Source of the DNA: Myxococcota bacterium
GTDB lineage: Bacteria > Myxococcota_A > UBA796 > CAJQPC01
Direction: 5' to 3'
Assembly: GCA_023150845.1 (NCBI GenBank)
Contig: JAKLKD010000012.1
Location: 1 to 56,078 of the forward strand
Length of the DNA: 56,078 nucleotides
Every line of letters begins with the position of its first letter. The first letter of the stretch is position 1. Below the pieces are notes generated by a model that saw nothing but the letters and a program-made list of their open reading frames with translations, made no database searches and was not told the DNA's origin. Of this stretch, positions 1-9,058 are shown in pieces. Position numbers and translations under genes: made by a program.

Positions 1-2
1 GC

Positions 3-362
3 CGCCGCCTCGACTGGCTCTTACGCGCCGGTCGGGCCCAGGAGGCCGTCGCCGCCGCGGACGAGTGCATCCACCGCCTCACCGTGCTCGGCCACCGGGC
101 CGCCGCCGCCGCCGCCCGGCGCGCCCGGGGCGACGCCTTGGCCTTGGACGGCCGCTGGGCTGAGGCCGAGGGAGCCTACGCCTTGGCGCTCCGAGAGCAC
201 GCCCGGGTCGCGGATCTCCGGGGCGCGCGCCGCTGCCTGCTCCGCCTGCTCGACCTCAACCGCGTCGGGGGGGACCCGGCCCGGGCGATGGAGCTCCTCG
301 TGCTCCTCGACGCCCTCGACGCCGAGGCCCGCCCGGATGAGGCCACGGACACGGCGCGATGA
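3..362 (+). CDS. C-terminal part of a helical (TPR-like) protein, start outside window
   Basis: The frame is open from the first complete codon at position 3 to a TGA at 360-362, so only the last 119 residues are visible. They are almost entirely alpha-helical by composition (Ala, Arg, Leu, Glu) and show the spacing of tetratricopeptide-like helix pairs, for example around GRAQEAVAAADECI and GRWAEAEGAYALALREH. The stop overlaps the start of the next gene in an ATGA junction, so the two are probably co-transcribed. No catalytic motif is visible. The function cannot be named; a scaffold or a C-terminal TPR domain of a larger signalling protein would fit. Confidence 0.7.
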   Translation, partial: RRLDWLLRAGRAQEAVAAADECIHRLTVLGHRAAAAAARRARGDALALDGRWAEAEGAYALALREHARVADLRGARRCLLRLLDLNRVGGDPARAMELLVLLDALDAEARPDEATDTAR

Positions 363-1522
363 CGCTCTGGACCCTCAGCCTCGCCGCCTCCGCCCAGACC
401 GCGCCGCCGGTCGTCGGTGGGGTCGCGGCGGCGCCGGGGGACTGGCCGACGGTCGCCGCGCTCTTTGACGCCGATGAGCGCCTGATCTGCAGCGGCGTGC
501 TCATCGACGCCGATCACATACTGACCGCCGGTCATTGTGGCGCCGCGCCGCCGACCTCGGCCCGGATGGACCTCATTGACGTAAACGGCGCGGGCGGCAC
601 ACACCGTGAGATCCTCTCCGTTGACGTGGAGCCCGGGTACTGGGAGGGCCTCGACGTGGCGCTCGTACGACTCGACGCCCCGGTGTCGTTGACGCCGCCC
701 GAGGTCTTGATCGGCTGCGCCACGAACCAGCTCTACGACGGCGCCCCGGCGGAGCTCGTCGGCTTCGGCGCCACCACGCCAGGGGTCGAGCCGGACGGCC
801 TGCTCTACGCCGCGACCCTGCCCATCCGCGACGCCGACTGTGGCGATCCCGACCGCGGCTGCCGCGAGGCCGTCGCTGGCGCCGAGCTCCTCGCCGGGGG
901 GGACGGCCTCGACTCCTGCGCCGGGGACAGCGGCGGGCCCCTCTTCGTCTGGACCGACTGGGGGGAGCCCCTGCTCGTCGGCGTCGTCTCCCGGGCGGCC
1001 TGGCCCGCGACGACGGCCTGCGGCGACGGCGGGATCTACGTCCGCATCGACGCCTTGACCGCCTGGCTCGCCGAGCGCGGCGTGACCTCGCCGAGCCCGG
1101 AGTGCCCGCCCCGCGCTGGGAACAACCCGCCCCGCCCGAGCGCCGGGGTGCTCACCGCCACGCCTGGGGACGTCGTCACGGGCCAGGTCTTCGCCAACGA
1201 CCCCGACCGCGACGACCGCCACGCCTTCCGCCTCGGGCGCCCGCCGACCTACGGCGAGGCGCGCCTGAGCCAAGAGGGCCTGTTGACCCTGTCGACAGAC
1301 CCCACCTACGTCGGCGACGACGAGGCCGAGGTGCTCGTCAGCGACGGCGTCGCCGAGGTGGCCCTCACCGTTCGCATCGCCGTTCGAGCCGCAGAGGCGG
1401 ACACGCCGCTGACGCCGATCCCCTGGTCAGGCTGCGGCGCCCCCGCCGCCGCGTTGCTGCTCCTTCCCGCCCTCGGCGCCCGCCGCCGCCGCCCCCTCAC
1501 CCAAGCCCGGAGCCCCTCATGA
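359..1522 (+). CDS. secreted trypsin-like serine protease with MYXO-CTERM-like tail
   Basis: A 387-residue S1-family (chymotrypsin fold) endopeptidase. A short signal peptide ends near ASAQ, and [13 protein letters not shown] resembles the mature N-terminus of trypsins. The catalytic triad is visible: His in LTAGHCG, Asp in DVALVRLD, and Ser in [10 protein letters not shown]. After the protease domain, from about residue 250, comes a beta-rich cadherin/Ig-like segment ([11 protein letters not shown], then [14 protein letters not shown]). The C-terminus has the order GCG, hydrophobic stretch, RRRR, like the MYXO-CTERM sorting signal of myxobacterial surface proteins. It is probably exported and held in the outer envelope after processing. 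It overlaps the gene before and the gene after by 4 bases each. Confidence 0.9.
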   Translation: MTLWTLSLAASAQTAPPVVGGVAAAPGDWPTVAALFDADERLICSGVLIDADHILTAGHCGAAPPTSARMDLIDVNGAGGTHREILSVDVEPGYWEGLDVALVRLDAPVSLTPPEVLIGCATNQLYDGAPAELVGFGATTPGVEPDGLLYAATLPIRDADCGDPDRGCREAVAGAELLAGGDGLDSCAGDSGGPLFVWTDWGEPLLVGVVSRAAWPATTACGDGGIYVRIDALTAWLAERGVTSPSPECPPRAGNNPPRPSAGVLTATPGDVVTGQVFANDPDRDDRHAFRLGRPPTYGEARLSQEGLLTLSTDPTYVGDDEAEVLVSDGVAEVALTVRIAVRAAEADTPLTPIPWSGCGAPAAALLLLPALGARRRRPLTQARSPS

Positions 1523-1812
1523 TCCCCAAGCTCACCCCCGCCGACCGTGACGCCGCCGTGGCCACCCTCCCCGACTGGCGCCTCTCCGACGACCAAGACG
1601 CGCTCCTGCGCAGCTTCCGGTTCAAGGACTTCTCCGAGGCCTTCGGGTTCATGGCCCGGGTGGCCCTGCTCGCCGAGGCCCAGGACCACCACCCCGACTG
1701 GCGCAACGTCTACAACCGCGTCGAGATCAGCCTCTCCACCCATGACGCCGGGGGCCTGAGCGCCCGGGACCTGCGCCTCGCCCGGGCCATCAACGCGCTG
1801 CTCGGGGGCTAA
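1519..1812 (+). CDS. phhB: 4a-hydroxytetrahydrobiopterin dehydratase (pterin-4a-carbinolamine dehydratase)
   Basis: A 97-residue protein of the PCD/DCoH family, which dehydrates 4a-hydroxytetrahydrobiopterin to quinonoid dihydrobiopterin and so recycles the pterin cofactor of aromatic amino acid hydroxylases. The family signature is complete: AQDHHPDW followed by [18 protein letters not shown], with the paired histidines and the THD...GG motif that bind the pterin. The length is normal. The start is the ATG in an ATGA overlap with the protease stop. No phenylalanine hydroxylase gene is next to it, so the physiological substrate in this organism is open; several bacteria use PCD paralogues for other pterins. 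Confidence 0.93.
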   Translation: MIPKLTPADRDAAVATLPDWRLSDDQDALLRSFRFKDFSEAFGFMARVALLAEAQDHHPDWRNVYNRVEISLSTHDAGGLSARDLRLARAINALLGG

Positions 1813-1840
1813 GGGCGGCGAAACCCGCTAAACAAGGCGG

Positions 1841-2941
1841 ATGCTCCCGCACCTCTTCAGCCTGACCCCGGACCAGCTCGCCGAGCACCTGCGCGCCGTG
1901 GGCACCCCTTGCTCCGACGCCGAGGCCCGGCGTGTGCTGAGCCGCCTCGTCGGCGACGGCCGCCCCGACCTCTCCGGGCCCCGGCCCGTCTCCAAGGCCC
2001 TGCGCGCCGCCGTGGACCAGCACACCCGCCGGGACCTCCCCCGGGTGCTGGAGCGGGTGACCGACCCCGACGACGGCTCGGTGCGTTACCTCTTCGAGGC
2101 CGATGACGGCGTGATCTTCGAGGCCGTGCGTATCCCGCTGCACAAGGCCGGGCGCTTCTCGGTCTGCCTCTCGTCTCAGGCGGGCTGCGCAATGGCCTGC
2201 GACTTCTGCGCGACGGGGCGCCTGGGGCTCAAACGAAACCTCAAGTCCTGGGAGATGGTCGCCCAGTGGCGGATCGTGCAGGACGAGGCCCCGGGTCGGG
2301 TGAGCGGCGCGGTCTTTATGGGCCAGGGCGAGCCCCTGCACAACTACGAGGAGGTCATTCAGGCCGCCACCCTGCTGTCCCACCCCAACGGCGGGCACAT
2401 CTCGGCGGACAACATCACCATCTCCACCGTCGGCCTCGTGCCCCAGCTCCGGCGCTACACCCGCGAGGGCCACCCCTTCCGCCTCATCGTTAGCTTGACC
2501 TCGGCCATCCCCGAGCGCCGCGCCCAGCTCTTGCCCGTGGCCGGGCGTTTCCCGCTCTCCGAGCTCATGGCCGCACTCAAGGAGCACGCCGACGCCCACG
2601 GCGACCGCCAGACCGTCGCCTGGGTGCTCATGTCCGGGGTGAACACCGGCGAGGACGAGGTCGAGGCGCTCAAGGGGCTCCTGGAGGGCATGCCGCTGCG
2701 CTTCAACCTCATCGACGTGAACGACAGCCGCCCAGACGGCTACGCCCGGGCCGACGACGCCGAGCGTAAACGGTTCATCGACGCCTTGCAGGCGCTCAAG
2801 GCCCCGGTCGTGCGGCGTTACTCCGTCGGCCGCGGGCGGCATTCGGCCTGCGGGATGCTCGCCGGGCGGCGCCTCGCCGAGCTCGCCGCTGAAGACGCCG
2901 CCCTCGCCCGTCTCAGCGCGCCGCCGCCGAGCAGCGCATAA
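1841..2941 (+). CDS. rlmN: dual-specificity RNA methyltransferase RlmN (23S rRNA A2503-C2)
   Basis: A 366-residue radical SAM enzyme that methylates C2 of A2503 in 23S rRNA and, in E. coli, A37 of some tRNAs. The CxxxCxxC cluster motif is at about C116, C120 and C123 (GCAMACDFCATG). The methyl-carrying and resolving cysteines are C109 (SVCLSSQ) and the Cys of HSACGML near the C-terminus. The family glutamate is in FEAVRIP. The N-terminal helical accessory domain is present, so this is RlmN rather than a stand-alone radical SAM protein; Cfr (C8 methylation) is the alternative, but genomic RlmN is far more likely. The 3' end overlaps the convergent kinase gene by 29 bases. Confidence 0.95.
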   Translation: MLPHLFSLTPDQLAEHLRAVGTPCSDAEARRVLSRLVGDGRPDLSGPRPVSKALRAAVDQHTRRDLPRVLERVTDPDDGSVRYLFEADDGVIFEAVRIPLHKAGRFSVCLSSQAGCAMACDFCATGRLGLKRNLKSWEMVAQWRIVQDEAPGRVSGAVFMGQGEPLHNYEEVIQAATLLSHPNGGHISADNITISTVGLVPQLRRYTREGHPFRLIVSLTSAIPERRAQLLPVAGRFPLSELMAALKEHADAHGDRQTVAWVLMSGVNTGEDEVEALKGLLEGMPLRFNLIDVNDSRPDGYARADDAERKRFIDALQALKAPVVRRYSVGRGRHSACGMLAGRRLAELAAEDAALARLSAPPPSSA

Positions 2942-4613
2942 AGGCCTCGCGGCAGGTGACGACTACGACCTGACCGGCGCCGACCTGGGCGGCCCCAGCG
3001 CGCACCTCGGGCCGTCCGCCGAAGCTCACGAAGACCTCGTAACGACCGGCGGGGACCTGCCCCGGCTTGTAGCGGCCCTTGGTGTTCACGAGCGCCACCA
3101 CGCCGTCGTCCCCGGCGACGGTGACCTGGCCCATGCCCGCGTTGAGGGTGGGGGCCTCGCCCGGGGCGGGCTCGACGGGTGCCTTGGGCTGGGCCTCGGG
3201 CTCCTTCGGCGGCGTCGGCTCGGGCGGTGGGGTCGCCTCGACGGGCGGCGCGGGCGGGGCCTCCACCTTCACCGGCGCGGCCACTGGGGGCGGCGGAGGC
3301 TCTACGGCCTCGACGACGGCCTCCCCCTCGTCCACCGGGGGCTCCTCTACGACGGGCTCCGGGACCAAGGCCACGGCGACCGGGGCTGGGACGTAGGCCG
3401 CGATGCGTCGGGCCCCGACGAGCTGCCCTAGGCGCGCGGCGCCGAGCATGATCAAGGCGGCGAGCACGACGGCGGTGAAGGCGAGGAGCGCCTCTTTGGT
3501 CCGGCGTTGGGGCGGCGGGGCGTCGGACCAAGCCGGCGGCGGGGTCGAGATGTTCGCGAGGTCCAAGGCGGACATCTCGTCGGTGTCTTCGCCGTCTTCC
3601 TCCATCGGGAAGGTGCGGTTCTCGTCGAAGGTGGACTCGGCGACCCCTTCGCCGCCCCGGGCGCTCTGCTCGCTGAGCGTCATGCCGCTGAGGTCGTTCG
3701 CCATCACCATCGACGCCGAGCGGCCCTCCCGGAGGTAGGGCACGATCCGATCCGCCCACTCCGAGAGGCTCTCGCCCGGCGCGGCGCGCTGGGCCTTTCG
3801 TGCGGCGAGCTCGACGGCGCGGGCGGTGGGGCGATCTTTGGCCTCATAGGCCAACATCGACGAGATGAGCGGCAGCACCTCGTGTTTGGGGTCGCCGAGC
3901 ACCGTCGCGACCTGGCGGAGCGCGGCCTCCCTGAGCCCGTTGTGGCGCTGGATGTTGGAGCTCGTGCGGCCCAGGCGCTCGCCGACGATCATCTCGTAGA
4001 GAACGACGCCTAAGGCGTAGATGTCACCCTCGGCGCCGTCGACGGAGTCCAGGCGCTCGGGCGCCATGTAGCCGAAGCTGCCGACCAGCATGAGGTTTGA
4101 GCTCGACTCCCGCTGGAAGTCGGCCCGGGCCACGCCGAAGTCGAGGAGCTTCACCGAGCCCGTGGCCGTGAGCTGCAGGTTCGAGGGTTTGATGTCGCGG
4201 TGGATGAGCCGCAAGGGGCGGCCGTCGGGGCCGGGCTGGGACCACGCGGCGTGTAAGGCGCTCGCGACCTCGGCGATGATCTCGAGCGCGACGGGCAGAG
4301 GCAGGCGCTTGTTCGCCGTGGCCTCCATGAGGTTCACGCCCTCGATGTACTCCATGACCATCGCCCAGCCGGCCTCGATACGCACGAGGCCGTCCACCTG
4401 GAGGATGGCGCGGTGCCGGAGCAAGCCGAGCAGCCGGGCCTCATCCCGGAGGCGCTGGGTGAGGTCCGCCCGGCCCGAGACCTCGGGGCGGAGGATCTTC
4501 ACCGCGACGTCTTTGGTGAAGCCGCTCTCGGCGAGCAGCCGCGCCCGGTAGACCGAGCCGAAGCTGCCCTGCCCGATGGGCTCCATGATCTGGTAGCGGC
4601 GCGCGTTCACCAC
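2913..4613 (-). CDS. membrane Ser/Thr protein kinase (Hanks type) with PEGA-like exported domain
   Basis: A 566-residue eukaryote-like kinase. All catalytic elements are present: glycine loop GQGSFG (14-19), VAVK lysine K39, HRDIKPSN (138-145), DFG (158-160) and GYMAPE. A linker rich in Glu/Asp/Ser follows, then one transmembrane helix (about 374-395), a Pro/Glu-rich spacer and a beta-rich C-terminal domain (about 490-560, VPAGRYEVFVSF) of PEGA-like appearance on the outside. The arrangement predicts a sensor kinase with cytoplasmic catalytic and periplasmic domains. Its start overlaps the end of the upstream envelope gene by 7 bases, so the two are translationally coupled; that neighbour is a candidate partner. 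Substrates cannot be read from the sequence. Confidence 0.93.
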   Translation of the reverse strand: MVNARRYQIMEPIGQGSFGSVYRARLLAESGFTKDVAVKILRPEVSGRADLTQRLRDEARLLGLLRHRAILQVDGLVRIEAGWAMVMEYIEGVNLMEATANKRLPLPVALEIIAEVASALHAAWSQPGPDGRPLRLIHRDIKPSNLQLTATGSVKLLDFGVARADFQRESSSNLMLVGSFGYMAPERLDSVDGAEGDIYALGVVLYEMIVGERLGRTSSNIQRHNGLREAALRQVATVLGDPKHEVLPLISSMLAYEAKDRPTARAVELAARKAQRAAPGESLSEWADRIVPYLREGRSASMVMANDLSGMTLSEQSARGGEGVAESTFDENRTFPMEEDGEDTDEMSALDLANISTPPPAWSDAPPPQRRTKEALLAFTAVVLAALIMLGAARLGQLVGARRIAAYVPAPVAVALVPEPVVEEPPVDEGEAVVEAVEPPPPPVAAPVKVEAPPAPPVEATPPPEPTPPKEPEAQPKAPVEPAPGEAPTLNAGMGQVTVAGDDGVVALVNTKGRYKPGQVPAGRYEVFVSFGGRPEVRAGAAQVGAGQVVVVTCREAFMRCSAAAR

Positions 4614-5437
4614 GTCAGCACCGCCGCGACGCCTAGGCCCGCGGCGGCCAGCGCCGTCGCGGCGGAGCCGAGCACGAGGCCGTGGTTCTTGCGCAGCTCG
4701 TCCTGGGCGCGGGTGTAGCAGGCGTCCTCGCCCGCGACGCAGTCGCTCTGATCGTAGAAGCGCTCTTCAGCCCGCACCGCGCCTTGGTAGAGCACCAAAG
4801 ACGTGATCGCCGCCGCGCCCGCGCCCGCGGCGACGCCCCAGGCCGGGTTGAACTTGAGCTTCCATTCCTCGCCAGGCGCCACCTCGGGGTAGGCCGGGAG
4901 CGCATCCGCGGCGTCGGCCTGAAGCGTCCACCACACCGCGCCGTCGGCGCCGATGTACTGCACGACCGCCGGGCGATCCCCAGGGCGCGCGTTCACCCGC
5001 TCCCCGTCGACCCGCAGCTCACCCGCCGCCGGGGGCTGGAGCGTCAGGGGCGGCGCCTCGGGGCGGCTCCGGGCGTCGTCGAAGGCCGTGCGCAGGGGGT
5101 GGCCCTCGGGGGCGACGCCGCTGGGCAAGGTCGCCTTGGGCTGCACCCGGGTCATGGCGGCGAGGTAGTCCGTCGCCCGGGGGAGGTCTTGGTCCAAGAA
5201 GGCGGCGTAGGCGGCGACGCGGTGCACCTGGGCGGCGTCGGTGGGCGTGAGGGGCTCCATCACGCAGGGCAGGCGGTTTCGGGCCTCGGTCCAGGCGAGC
5301 TGAAAGCCGATGTCGTCCATCTCGGCGTAGCTCGACTCGGCGAGGCCGAGGGACTGGACGAGCTGCTCGGCGCTGTAGCGCGTCGAGCACTCCGCGGACC
5401 AGACCGCCGCCGTCACCATCCACATCCCCAGCATCAT
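4607..5437 (-). CDS. envelope protein of unknown function with C-terminal membrane hairpin
   Basis: A 276-residue protein. The start is the ATG of an ATGATG pair preceded at good spacing by GGGAGG; the frame remains open further upstream but that part overlaps the gene before. A hydrophobic N-terminus (MMLGMWMVTAAVWSA) suggests export. A helical region with two Cys (CSTRYS and RLPCVMEPLTP) is followed by a PEGA-like beta segment (ELRVDGERVNARPGDRP). Two hydrophobic stretches near the C-terminus (AAGAGAAAITSLVLYQ and LGSAATALAAAGLGVAAVL) flank a loop with two further Cys. It lies between a MopE/FG-GAP lipoprotein and a Ser/Thr kinase and overlaps the latter by 7 bases, so a role with the kinase is inferred. 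I do not recognise a named family. Confidence 0.75.
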   Translation of the reverse strand: MMLGMWMVTAAVWSAECSTRYSAEQLVQSLGLAESSYAEMDDIGFQLAWTEARNRLPCVMEPLTPTDAAQVHRVAAYAAFLDQDLPRATDYLAAMTRVQPKATLPSGVAPEGHPLRTAFDDARSRPEAPPLTLQPPAAGELRVDGERVNARPGDRPAVVQYIGADGAVWWTLQADAADALPAYPEVAPGEEWKLKFNPAWGVAAGAGAAAITSLVLYQGAVRAEERFYDQSDCVAGEDACYTRAQDELRKNHGLVLGSAATALAAAGLGVAAVLTW

Positions 5438-5465
5438 CAGGCCCTCCCAGCCGCTCCGCGTCCGC

Positions 5466-7490
5466 TCATAACCCCAGCCCCGGCAGGATGTACCCGAGGC
5501 CGACCGCGCTCCCGTCCGCGGCGTCGGGGGCCCCGAGCCAGAGGTCGGGGTACCCGTCACCCGTCACGTCACCGAGGGGCGCCAAGCTGCCGCCGAGGCC
5601 CATGCTCGCCGCCGCGCCGTCGATGATGAGGTCCGCCTCGCTCACGCCCCGGGGGCCACCGTCGACGGGGCCCAAGAACAGGTAGGCGCGGCCCGAGTCG
5701 GTGCCCTTCTTGCCGTCGTAGCCCGGGGCGCCGACGATGAGGTCGTCTACGCCGTCGAGGTTAAAGTCCCCCGCCGCGCTGACCACGCCGAGGCCGTCAT
5801 CGGGGTTCTCGCCGACGAGGCGGGTGTGCTGGATGAGGATGAGCTCATCCTCCAAGAAGTAGTCGAAGACGTCCGCGCCGCCGAGCACGACGTAGACCGC
5901 GCCGCGGTCCTCGACGTCGTAGCCCGGCGCGCCGACGAGGATGTCGTCGTAGCCGTCGCCGTCGATGTCCCCGGCCCCGGAGAGGCCCTGGCTGGCGAAG
6001 TCGTTCTTGGACTCGCCGTCGAGGCGGTGGAACTCGTCAATGTCGAGCCAGGTCGTCGGCAGGTCAAAGGCCACCCAGACCGCGCCGGTCGTGCCGCTGA
6101 TCGTCGAGCCGATGGCGTGATCCGGCGAGCCCTCGCCGTTGATGTCGCCGAGGTAGGCCATGGTGTTGCCGACCTGGTCGTTCGCCGTGGTGCCCCGCAC
6201 GCAGGCCAAGGAGTCCCGGGGGGTGGCGTTCGCGCCGAGCTCAAGCCCCGAGTACATGCAGATCTGCCCGGCGTTCGCCGCGGTCACCGAGGTGGTGACG
6301 TCGTTGTCCCAGAGCGGCGAGGCGACGATGAAGTCGTCTAGGTCGTCGTGGTTGAGATCGCCGCCGTTGGTGACCGTGAGGCCGAACCGATCCGAGGCGT
6401 CCTCGCCGCGGTAGCTGCCGTCCCCGGCCACGGCGCTCTCCCCTGCCACGAGGGTCGAGCCGTAGAGGAGCCAAGCTTTGCCCATGTCTTTCGTCGCGCC
6501 GTCGTCCGCGAGGGGCGCGCCGACGACCAGGGCGACCTCGTGGCCTGCCTCCTCCTCGGCGTCGGGCTCACGGGCGTTGGGCAGCACGGCGAGGCCGTAG
6601 CCGAGGTACTCGTTCGCCGCGCCGTAGAGGGTGATCCAGGCGTCCCCGGCCTCGGCGGCGCGCTCGATGGGGCCCTCAAAGATGTAGACCGCGCCGCTCT
6701 TCGCGCCGCCCACCTTGGAGCTGTCCGCGCTGAGGATCAGCTCGTTCACGCCGTCGCCGGTGAGGTCCGCGGCCTGGGCGATGAGCCCGAAGTTGACGCT
6801 CGCCGTGCCCTCTTCGCCGGTGATCTCAAGCTTGAGGGTGCTCGCGTTCAGCGTCGGGCCCTCGTAGACACACTCCGGGGCGCCGCCGTCGCAGTTGTTG
6901 TCGATGCCGTCGTTGCAGACCTCGGCGACGTCGGGGCGGATCTCGCCGTCGGCGTCGTCGCAGTCCGTGCTGTCGGCGACGTAGCCCGAGGGCTGGGCGC
7001 AGGCCTGGGCGGGGACGGCGAGATCGCCATAGCCGTCGTCGTCCCGATCGGCGTACCAGGTCAGCGCGCCTTGGGCGTCGGCCTCGTCGATGTCGCCGTC
7101 ACAATCGTTGTCTTGATCGTCACAGATCTCTTGGCCATCCGGCGAGATCGCCATGTCGCCGTCGTCGCAATCGTCGGCGTTCTTGACGTAGCCCTCCGGC
7201 GCGAGGCAGCTCTCGACGGCGGTGAAGGGGTCACCAAAGCCGTCTCCGTCCCCGTCGAGCCAGGCCCGATCCGAGCCCGCGGGCGCGCCCTCGTCCACCG
7301 CTCCATCGCAGTCGTTGTCGAGGCCGTCACAGCCCTCGGCGCCGGTCGGGGCCACCAGCGGGTTGGCGTCATCGCAGTCAGACGGCCACGGGGTGCCGTC
7401 CTTGTCGACGTCAAAACGCGCGGAGGCCTCGTCATCCGAGATCCAAGCGCAGCCAATGATGAGCAGGGGGAGCCACATGATTGGGAGCAT
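5466..7490 (-). CDS. lipoprotein with MopE-type Cys/Asp repeats and FG-GAP (integrin alpha-like) repeats
   Basis: A 674-residue surface protein. The signal peptide ends in a lipobox (LLIIGC), so it should be lipidated. Residues of about 30-200 carry three MopE-like units with the pattern DCDD...CDGLDNDCDG, joined by Asp-rich thrombospondin-3-like linkers (WLDGDGDGFGDP). The rest consists of FG-GAP repeats, seen as recurring GDxNxDGxDDxxVGAP motifs (GDIDGDGYDDILVGAPGYD, GDFNLDGVDDLIVGAPGYD), which predict a calcium-binding beta-propeller. Such proteins act in adhesion or as surface scaffolds in related bacteria; the ligand is unknown. It is the first gene of an apparent three-gene unit that ends with the kinase. 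Confidence 0.88.
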   Translation of the reverse strand: MLPIMWLPLLIIGCAWISDDEASARFDVDKDGTPWPSDCDDANPLVAPTGAEGCDGLDNDCDGAVDEGAPAGSDRAWLDGDGDGFGDPFTAVESCLAPEGYVKNADDCDDGDMAISPDGQEICDDQDNDCDGDIDEADAQGALTWYADRDDDGYGDLAVPAQACAQPSGYVADSTDCDDADGEIRPDVAEVCNDGIDNNCDGGAPECVYEGPTLNASTLKLEITGEEGTASVNFGLIAQAADLTGDGVNELILSADSSKVGGAKSGAVYIFEGPIERAAEAGDAWITLYGAANEYLGYGLAVLPNAREPDAEEEAGHEVALVVGAPLADDGATKDMGKAWLLYGSTLVAGESAVAGDGSYRGEDASDRFGLTVTNGGDLNHDDLDDFIVASPLWDNDVTTSVTAANAGQICMYSGLELGANATPRDSLACVRGTTANDQVGNTMAYLGDINGEGSPDHAIGSTISGTTGAVWVAFDLPTTWLDIDEFHRLDGESKNDFASQGLSGAGDIDGDGYDDILVGAPGYDVEDRGAVYVVLGGADVFDYFLEDELILIQHTRLVGENPDDGLGVVSAAGDFNLDGVDDLIVGAPGYDGKKGTDSGRAYLFLGPVDGGPRGVSEADLIIDGAAASMGLGGSLAPLGDVTGDGYPDLWLGAPDAADGSAVGLGYILPGLGL

Positions 7491-7546
7491 CTTAGCGCGC
7501 GCGGCGCGGGAGCGCAGGGCGACCTCATCGCCGACCTAGGCCACCC

Positions 7547-9058
7547 TCAGCCCAGGCGAGCCGCGAGCCCAGGCGATCGTGCGGCGAGGAGCTTGAGCAC
7601 GCCACGCTCGTCCACCATCGGCTCAGGCGCCCAGACGCCAGGCAGGCTCTCCAGCACGAAGCTCCGGGGCAGCTTGAGCACGACGTCCTCCGGCGCGTGG
7701 CGCAAGGCGCCGAGGAGATCCATACCGAGCGCCTCGGCCCGCACGGCGTCTCGGTCATACCCCGGCCCGCCCCAGGGAGGATCGAGGACGAGGCCGTCGG
7801 CGGGCATGTCGGCGATCACCTCCCGGGCATCGGCGCAGACGAGCCGCACCTTCGCGGCGAGGCCGTAGACGCCGAGGTTGTGCCGGGCGAGCGCGAGGCG
7901 CCCGGCGTTGAGGTCAACCGCGATGATCTGGGTCACCTCGGGGCGCCGGGCCAGGGCGAGGGTGATGGCGCCGACGCCACAGGTGCCGTCGATGACGACG
8001 CCGCGAAGGCCACGGACGAGGCGATCGGCGAGGGCCTCCGGCGTCGCCGAGTAGAGCCCCTCCTCGTCCACCTGCACCCCGTCGTCCCAGCGGGAGAACA
8101 GGCGGCGGCGGCGGACCGCCAGAGGCTCCCGAGGCGGCGGGCGGCGGCCCACCCGAAGAGGCGGGCGGATGTCCACCTGCACGGGCGATCCGCCGACGGA
8201 GACGCCGTGGATGAGGTGGCTCACGGCCCGGGCGCGGGCCGGGCTCACGAGGCCGTCTGGGGGCAGCCAGAGCCCCGGCGAGAGCCAGGACGGGCCCCCC
8301 ACGAGGCTCACGTTCACCCGAGCCACGGGCCGGGTCAGGGCCTCGACGCTCTCCTCCGCCCAGCGCGCGGCGCGGGGGTCGTCGCCGAGCACCAGCTCCT
8401 CCAAGGCGAGGCGCAGCCGGGTGAGCTGCCAGGCACGATCGGCCTCCTCGGCGTCGAGGCCCTGGGCGTGGGCCTCGGCGAGCTCCTCGTCGGCGAACCA
8501 AGACGCCGCGACGAGGTCCACGGCCCGCCAGCCCTCTCGGAGCGCCCGAGCGCCGCGGAGCCCCACCACCCGGCCGCCCGCGGCCTCTCGCAGCCAGGGC
8601 CCGACGGCGCCCCCGAGGCTCGGCCCGAGGCGCGTCACCCCCCGGAGCGGCGTCGCCAGGAGCCGGTCCACGGCGCCGCGCTTGAGCCCCAGCCGGGTGA
8701 GCGCCCGGGCCGGATCCACCTGGCCAGGCAAGGCGCGGAGCAGCTCGCCGACGCGCCCCATGACCTCTTGGGGCGGCCCGTCAGGCCAGGTCAGCACCGG
8801 CGCGACGGGGTCCGCCGGGGCCTCACCGAGGGGCTCAAAGAGCAGGCCCTCGGCGTGCGTGGCCAGGATCTTGGGCCGGGCGGGGTGCTCGCCGAGGCGC
8901 TCCCAGCCCTCAAGCTCCGCGCGCACCCGCGCTGGGGGCCCCGGGATCCAGATCCCCTCCGGCACGGCGTAGCCCAGGCGCGGGCCGCCCGGCGGCAGCC
9001 CCAAGGCCCGCTCGACCGCCCCTGGCGCGCGCCAAGGCGCGTCGTCTCCCTCAGCCAC
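7547..9058 (-). CDS. TGS1-like class I SAM-dependent methyltransferase
   Basis: A 503-residue protein. The start is taken as GTG at 9058, 8 bases inside the end of the phosphatase gene; the frame upstream of that is only the shadow of the phosphatase. Residues 1-325 form an Arg/Ala/Leu-rich domain that I do not recognise. The C-terminal domain is a class I methyltransferase: motif I DGTCGVG (about 357-363), acidic IIAVDLN, ARHNLGVYG, and the catalytic motif DPPWGGPGY (about 426-434). The HN..VYG and PPWGGPxY signature is that of the eukaryotic cap-hypermethylating enzyme TGS1 (Pfam Methyltransf_15). In a bacterium the target is more likely a guanine N2 in another RNA; that is inference. Coupling with a PP2C phosphatase is unusual. 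Confidence 0.8.
   Translation of the reverse strand: MAEGDDAPWRAPGAVERALGLPPGGPRLGYAVPEGIWIPGPPARVRAELEGWERLGEHPARPKILATHAEGLLFEPLGEAPADPVAPVLTWPDGPPQEVMGRVGELLRALPGQVDPARALTRLGLKRGAVDRLLATPLRGVTRLGPSLGGAVGPWLREAAGGRVVGLRGARALREGWRAVDLVAASWFADEELAEAHAQGLDAEEADRAWQLTRLRLALEELVLGDDPRAARWAEESVEALTRPVARVNVSLVGGPSWLSPGLWLPPDGLVSPARARAVSHLIHGVSVGGSPVQVDIRPPLRVGRRPPPREPLAVRRRRLFSRWDDGVQVDEEGLYSATPEALADRLVRGLRGVVIDGTCGVGAITLALARRPEVTQIIAVDLNAGRLALARHNLGVYGLAAKVRLVCADAREVIADMPADGLVLDPPWGGPGYDRDAVRAEALGMDLLGALRHAPEDVVLKLPRSFVLESLPGVWAPEPMVDERGVLKLLAARSPGLAARLG

Noticed and set aside
176-1273. Long open frame on the minus strand opposite the protease gene
   Set aside because: It is the antisense shadow of a GC-rich gene: low-complexity Arg/Gly/Val composition, no family motif, and the plus strand has a full catalytic triad.
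6348-7868. 506-codon open frame on the plus strand over the MopE/FG-GAP gene
   Set aside because: Its sequence is a Val/Ala/Asp-rich mirror of the repeats on the other strand; the true gene has a lipobox and conserved repeats.
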